A DNA stretch of 10,474 nucleotides, taken from Hyphomonadaceae bacterium. GTDB lineage: Bacteria; Pseudomonadota; Alphaproteobacteria; Caulobacterales; Hyphomonadaceae. The stretch lies in assembly GCA_030696545.1 (NCBI GenBank), contig JAUYSA010000324.1, positions 1 through 10,474 on the forward strand, read 5' to 3'. A program made the position numbers and the translations under genes. Shown piece by piece: positions 6,400 through 10,474 of this stretch. Each line of letters opens with the position of its first letter. Positions within the stretch are counted from its first letter, which is position 1. Below the pieces are notes generated by a model. It saw only the letters and a program-made list of their open reading frames with translations, ran no database searches and was not told the origin of the DNA.

Positions 6400-6592
6400 T
6401 TGCTACAGGTTTTCTCTTTATTTCAGGCGGGTAAGGATGGCTAATCGAGCGGCTTAGGAATGGTTCATTGCTTATGCCGTCCCTTCCGGCCATTTGCCGG
6501 GGTGAGGACGACTAACGGATTGGCGCTTGGCTCGTCGCCCAGCACCGCCCGTGTTATATGCGTATGCGTAAGAAAAACTAAAGGGCCAAGGC
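6400..6592. promoter_or_regulatory. Divergent lysR / sulfite operon control region
   Basis: These 193 bases must carry the promoter for lysR and probably that of the five-gene operon. Possible signals are an inverted CTAA (6441-6444) / TTAG (6454-6457) with nine bases between; CCGGC (6486-6490) / GCCGG (6496-6500); and a -10-like TTATAT (6554-6559). The nearest -35-like TTGGCT (6527-6532) is 21 bases from TTATAT, too far for a strong unassisted promoter, which would fit activator dependence. A short tandem TATGCG follows at 6557-6568. None of these is proven to be an operator. Confidence 0.35.
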
Positions 6593-7420
6593 ATGGACGG
6601 CGTGTCCGCGGCAACAAAGAAAGCTCCTTCGGGGCATGTAGCACTCGTCGGTGCGGGACCGGGCGATCCGGACCTGCTGACGATTCGCGCGGTGCGTTTG
6701 ATCGGGCTGGCGGACGTCGTTTTCGTTGATCGGCTGGTCGGCAAGGGTGTGATCGAGCTGATCTCCGCCGCCGCCGAGATCGTCTATGTCGGCAAGTCCA
6801 AAGGCGAGCATTCCGTTCCGCAGGGCGAAATCCATCGCCGCATGATCGATGCGGCAAACGCCGGGCGTCGCGTGGTTCGCCTCAAGGGCGGCGATCCTTT
6901 CATCTTCGGCCGCGGTGGCGAGGAGCTGGAAGCGCTCCGTGCAGCCGCGATCGAGGTCGAGATTGTTCCCGGTATTTCGTCGGCGCTCGGTTGCGCCGCC
7001 GCCGCACAGATCCCGCTGACGCATCGCGACATGGCGCAGGCCGTCACATTCGTGACCGGACATGCGGCGCTGGGTCAGGAACCTGATCTGGACTGGCACG
7101 CGCTCGCCCGTCCGAACCAGACTGTTGTGGTATTCATGGGCGTCGGCACAGCCGGCACAATCGCTGCGCGCCTCGTTGCAGCCGGTCGTGACCCCGCAAC
7201 GCCGATTGCTGTCATCGAGAACGGCACGCGCGCGAACGAGATCAGCGCGTTCGGCTCGCTCGGCGATGCGGCCGACGTGATCTACGCCGCCGGCATCAAC
7301 GGGCCGGCCCTGCTCATCATTGGCGAAGTCGTCGCGCTGGCCCAGCGCAACCAGACTGCGCCGGCCGGGGGCAAGGCTGCTGCGCCGAAGCTCTCCTCGC
7401 TTTGGGAAATGCTGTCATGA
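6593..7420 (+). CDS. cobA: Uroporphyrinogen-III C-methyltransferase (SUMT), siroheme branch
   Basis: This 275-residue single-domain SUMT transfers two methyl groups from SAM to uroporphyrinogen III, giving precorrin-2, the precursor of siroheme and cobalamin. The family motifs are VGAGPGDPDLLT (19-30), VVRLKGGDPFIFGRGGEE (94-111), VPGISSALGCAA (125-136), PLTHRD (141-146) and TGH (155-157). It lacks the N-terminal dehydrogenase/ferrochelatase part of full CysG, so oxidation and iron insertion must be done by a protein encoded elsewhere. As the first gene of a sulfite-reduction operon it most likely supplies siroheme for the downstream CysI. The ATG at 6593 follows a weak AAGGGCCAAGG site. Its stop overlaps the next start as ATGA. 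The symbol cobA is by function; cysG would be an alternative annotation. Confidence 0.93.
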   Translation: MDGVSAATKKAPSGHVALVGAGPGDPDLLTIRAVRLIGLADVVFVDRLVGKGVIELISAAAEIVYVGKSKGEHSVPQGEIHRRMIDAANAGRRVVRLKGGDPFIFGRGGEELEALRAAAIEVEIVPGISSALGCAAAAQIPLTHRDMAQAVTFVTGHAALGQEPDLDWHALARPNQTVVVFMGVGTAGTIAARLVAAGRDPATPIAVIENGTRANEISAFGSLGDAADVIYAAGINGPALLIIGEVVALAQRNQTAPAGGKAAAPKLSSLWEMLS

Positions 7421-7737
7421 GCTCAGAGCGTCCCAAGCTTGGCCCGGATATTCCGAAGGTCATCACCGGCTGGCTCTCCGCCTCAGGCCGGGTTGTGTAT
7501 CTGACGAAGGATCGGAGCTGGTCGGAAGACTTGGCCGACGCCGAAGTGCTCAGCGGTCCAGGCGCACTCGAAGTCCTCGCCTGGGCGTCGAAGGATCAGA
7601 CGCGTGCGACAGATCCCTATTTCATGCAGGTCACACCGGACGGGAAAGTGGCTGGCCGTGAGACCATTCGCGAGACAATCCGCGCGAAGGGACCTACGAA
7701 CCATCCGATGTTCGGCAAGCAGGCGGGGAACAACTGA
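7417..7737 (+). CDS. DUF2849 domain protein of sulfite-reduction operon
   Basis: This 106-residue protein matches the DUF2849 pattern: VITGWLSASGRVVYLTKD near the start, WSEDLADAEVL, a central DPYFMQV and a terminal RETIRAKGPTNHPMFG. The family is known in alphaproteobacteria next to cysG/cobA and cysI, but no biochemical role has been established. It is soluble, with no signal peptide and no conserved cysteines, so it is unlikely to carry an iron-sulfur cluster. A role in assembly or regulation of sulfite reductase is possible, but this is only inference from position. The start ATG at 7417 shares bases with the cobA stop (ATGA). An in-frame ATG at 7402 lies inside cobA and is less likely. 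Confidence 0.85.
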   Translation: MSSERPKLGPDIPKVITGWLSASGRVVYLTKDRSWSEDLADAEVLSGPGALEVLAWASKDQTRATDPYFMQVTPDGKVAGRETIRETIRAKGPTNHPMFGKQAGNN

Positions 7738-8368
7738 TGCCAAATCGTCCGATTTCAAAGCTGACGCTTTACGGGGACTCTATCTCAGGCAACTGCCTCA
7801 AGACCAAGTGGACCGCTGACTATCTCGACGTCGATCACGACTGGGTCGAGATCAATGTGGTCGAGGGTGGCACGCGCTCGGACGCCTTCATGCAGATGAA
7901 CCCGTCGGGGCAGGTGCCCGTGATGCGCCTGCCAGATGGCCGCATCCTGCCGCAGTCCAACGCCATCATGCTGTACCTCGCCGAAACGCAGCGCGGGCAG
8001 GACCTGATCCCGGTCGATCCGTTTGAACGCGCGAAGATGATGAGCTGGCTGTTCTGGGAACAGTATTCCCACGAGCCCTACATCGCCGTCCGCCGCTTCC
8101 GGAAGAAGTTCATGAGCATGACGGACGATGATCTCGATCCGCAGTTGCTCGCCCGCGGCCGCCGCGCGCTCGGCGTCATGGAAATGCAGCTGACCTTCTC
8201 CGACTATTTCGTCGGCCAGTCGCTCACGCTCGCCGACATCGGCCTCGTCGCCTACACGCGCGTTGCGCATGAGGGCGGCTTCGATCTTTCCGAATTCCCG
8301 TCCGTGCAGCGCTGGGTCGCGCGCGTCGAGACAGACCTCGGCATTGAACACGCCAAGAAAGCCGCCTG

Positions 8369-8369
<1 letters not shown>
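7737..8369 (+). CDS. Glutathione S-transferase family protein
   Basis: This 210-residue protein has the two-domain GST fold. The thioredoxin-like domain starts with LTLYGDSISGNCLKTKW (Ser15/Ser17/Asn19 are candidate glutathione contacts). It has the cis-proline strand GQVPVM (Val60-Pro61) and QSNAIMLYLAE, with Ser74 as gamma-glutamyl contact. The usual Glu before that Ser is Gln73 here. The helical C-terminal domain contains the conserved SLTLADIGLVAYTRVA N-capping segment. GSTs of this type conjugate or reduce substrates with glutathione in the cytoplasm. It sits between DUF2849 and cysI with single-base TGATG overlaps on both sides, and GGCGGGGAA serves as its ribosome-binding site, so it is a true operon member. 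A link to sulfite or glutathione-bound sulfur handling is inference. Confidence 0.9.
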
Positions 8370-10016
<1,647 letters not shown>

Positions 10017-10030
<14 letters not shown>

Positions 10031-10474
10031 GGACGGAAAGATCGTCGACGATGTCTGGGCGTTCGTCGAGGATGGCCACGAGCTGTCGCCCGGCGGCTGC
10101 ATCTCGGTGACGCTGGCTCGTTTCCTGTCGGAGCATGACCAGCTGCTCGCCCGCAACCAGTCGATCGGCGTACGCCTCGCGGCCAGCGATGATCCCGCGC
10201 TGCTCACGCCGTTTCTCGATCAGCTTCACCTGATCGAACTGCAATTCCCCAAATACACGGATGGCCGCGCTTTCAGCCAGGCCCAGCTCCTGCGCCGGCG
10301 GTATGGCTACAAAGGCGAAATCCGCGCCACCGGACAAGTTCTCCGGGATCAGCTGCGCCTGATGATCCGCTCCGGTTTCGACGCCATGGTCATCGACGAA
10401 GTAGATGCCGAAGCCGTCTTCGATATTTCCGCACACGAGTTTTCAGAATTATACCAGGCGGCATCGGACACAAG
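10017..10474 (+). CDS. DUF934 protein, cut by window end
   Basis: The ATG at 10017 lies within the last codons of cysI, in another frame, behind a very strong AAGGAGG (10004-10010) six bases away. The frame stays open to the window edge (152 codons and two bases), so the 3' end is missing. It has the DUF934 hallmarks: LIELQFPKYTDGRAFS, LLRRRYGYKGEIRATG, QVLRDQL and RSGFDAMVID. The family is often labelled a putative oxidoreductase of sulfite reduction because it sits next to cysI and cysH, but I see no cofactor motif and its function is not established. A cysH (APS/PAPS reductase) gene would be the expected next gene beyond the window. Confidence 0.88.

Overview
The window is high-GC DNA with alphaproteobacterial gene content. 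The best clue is the sulfite-reduction operon on the right: a stand-alone uroporphyrinogen-III methyltransferase, a DUF2849 protein, a CysI-type hemoprotein and a DUF934 protein. This order is familiar from rhizobia, Caulobacterales and their relatives. A Caulobacterales or Maricaulales-like host is my inference, not something the sequence proves.

Layout. Bases 1-1047 hold no convincing gene. They contain an inverted pair of REP-like hairpins (41-58, 103-120), a run of small hairpins (about 356-480), a long stem (508-599) and a large nested palindrome (681-814). Next comes a Tat-exported, lipobox-bearing dienelactone hydrolase (1048-1926, +) with a strong terminator behind it. Converging on that terminator is a phytanoyl-CoA dioxygenase-like protein (1987-2847, -). 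Divergent from it is a concentrative nucleoside transporter (3035-4315, +), whose stop codon directly abuts the stop of a DUF1801/YdhG-like gene (4316-4744, -). That gene is the last of a minus-strand cluster reading from a GcvA-like LysR regulator (5470-6399) through an FkbM-type methyltransferase (4747-5469). The methyltransferase frame is intact except for one in-frame amber codon at 5224-5226.

Right part. Divergent from lysR is a tightly coupled + strand operon: cobA/SUMT (6593-7420), DUF2849 (7417-7737), glutathione S-transferase (7737-8369), cysI (8369-10030) and DUF934 (10017 to the window end, cut). Every junction overlaps by 1-14 bases, so the five genes are probably translated as a coupled set. 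SUMT makes precorrin-2 for siroheme. CysI uses siroheme and a 4Fe-4S cluster to reduce sulfite to sulfide. DUF934 and DUF2849 are conserved but mechanistically unknown companions. The GST is the unexpected member, and the LysR protein across the divergent promoter region is a candidate regulator.

I see no tRNA, rRNA, CRISPR array, transposase or phage gene. Most of the window is ordinary metabolism. The points most worth a second look are the amber-interrupted FkbM gene, the palindromic and structured DNA at the left end, and the GST embedded in the sulfite operon.
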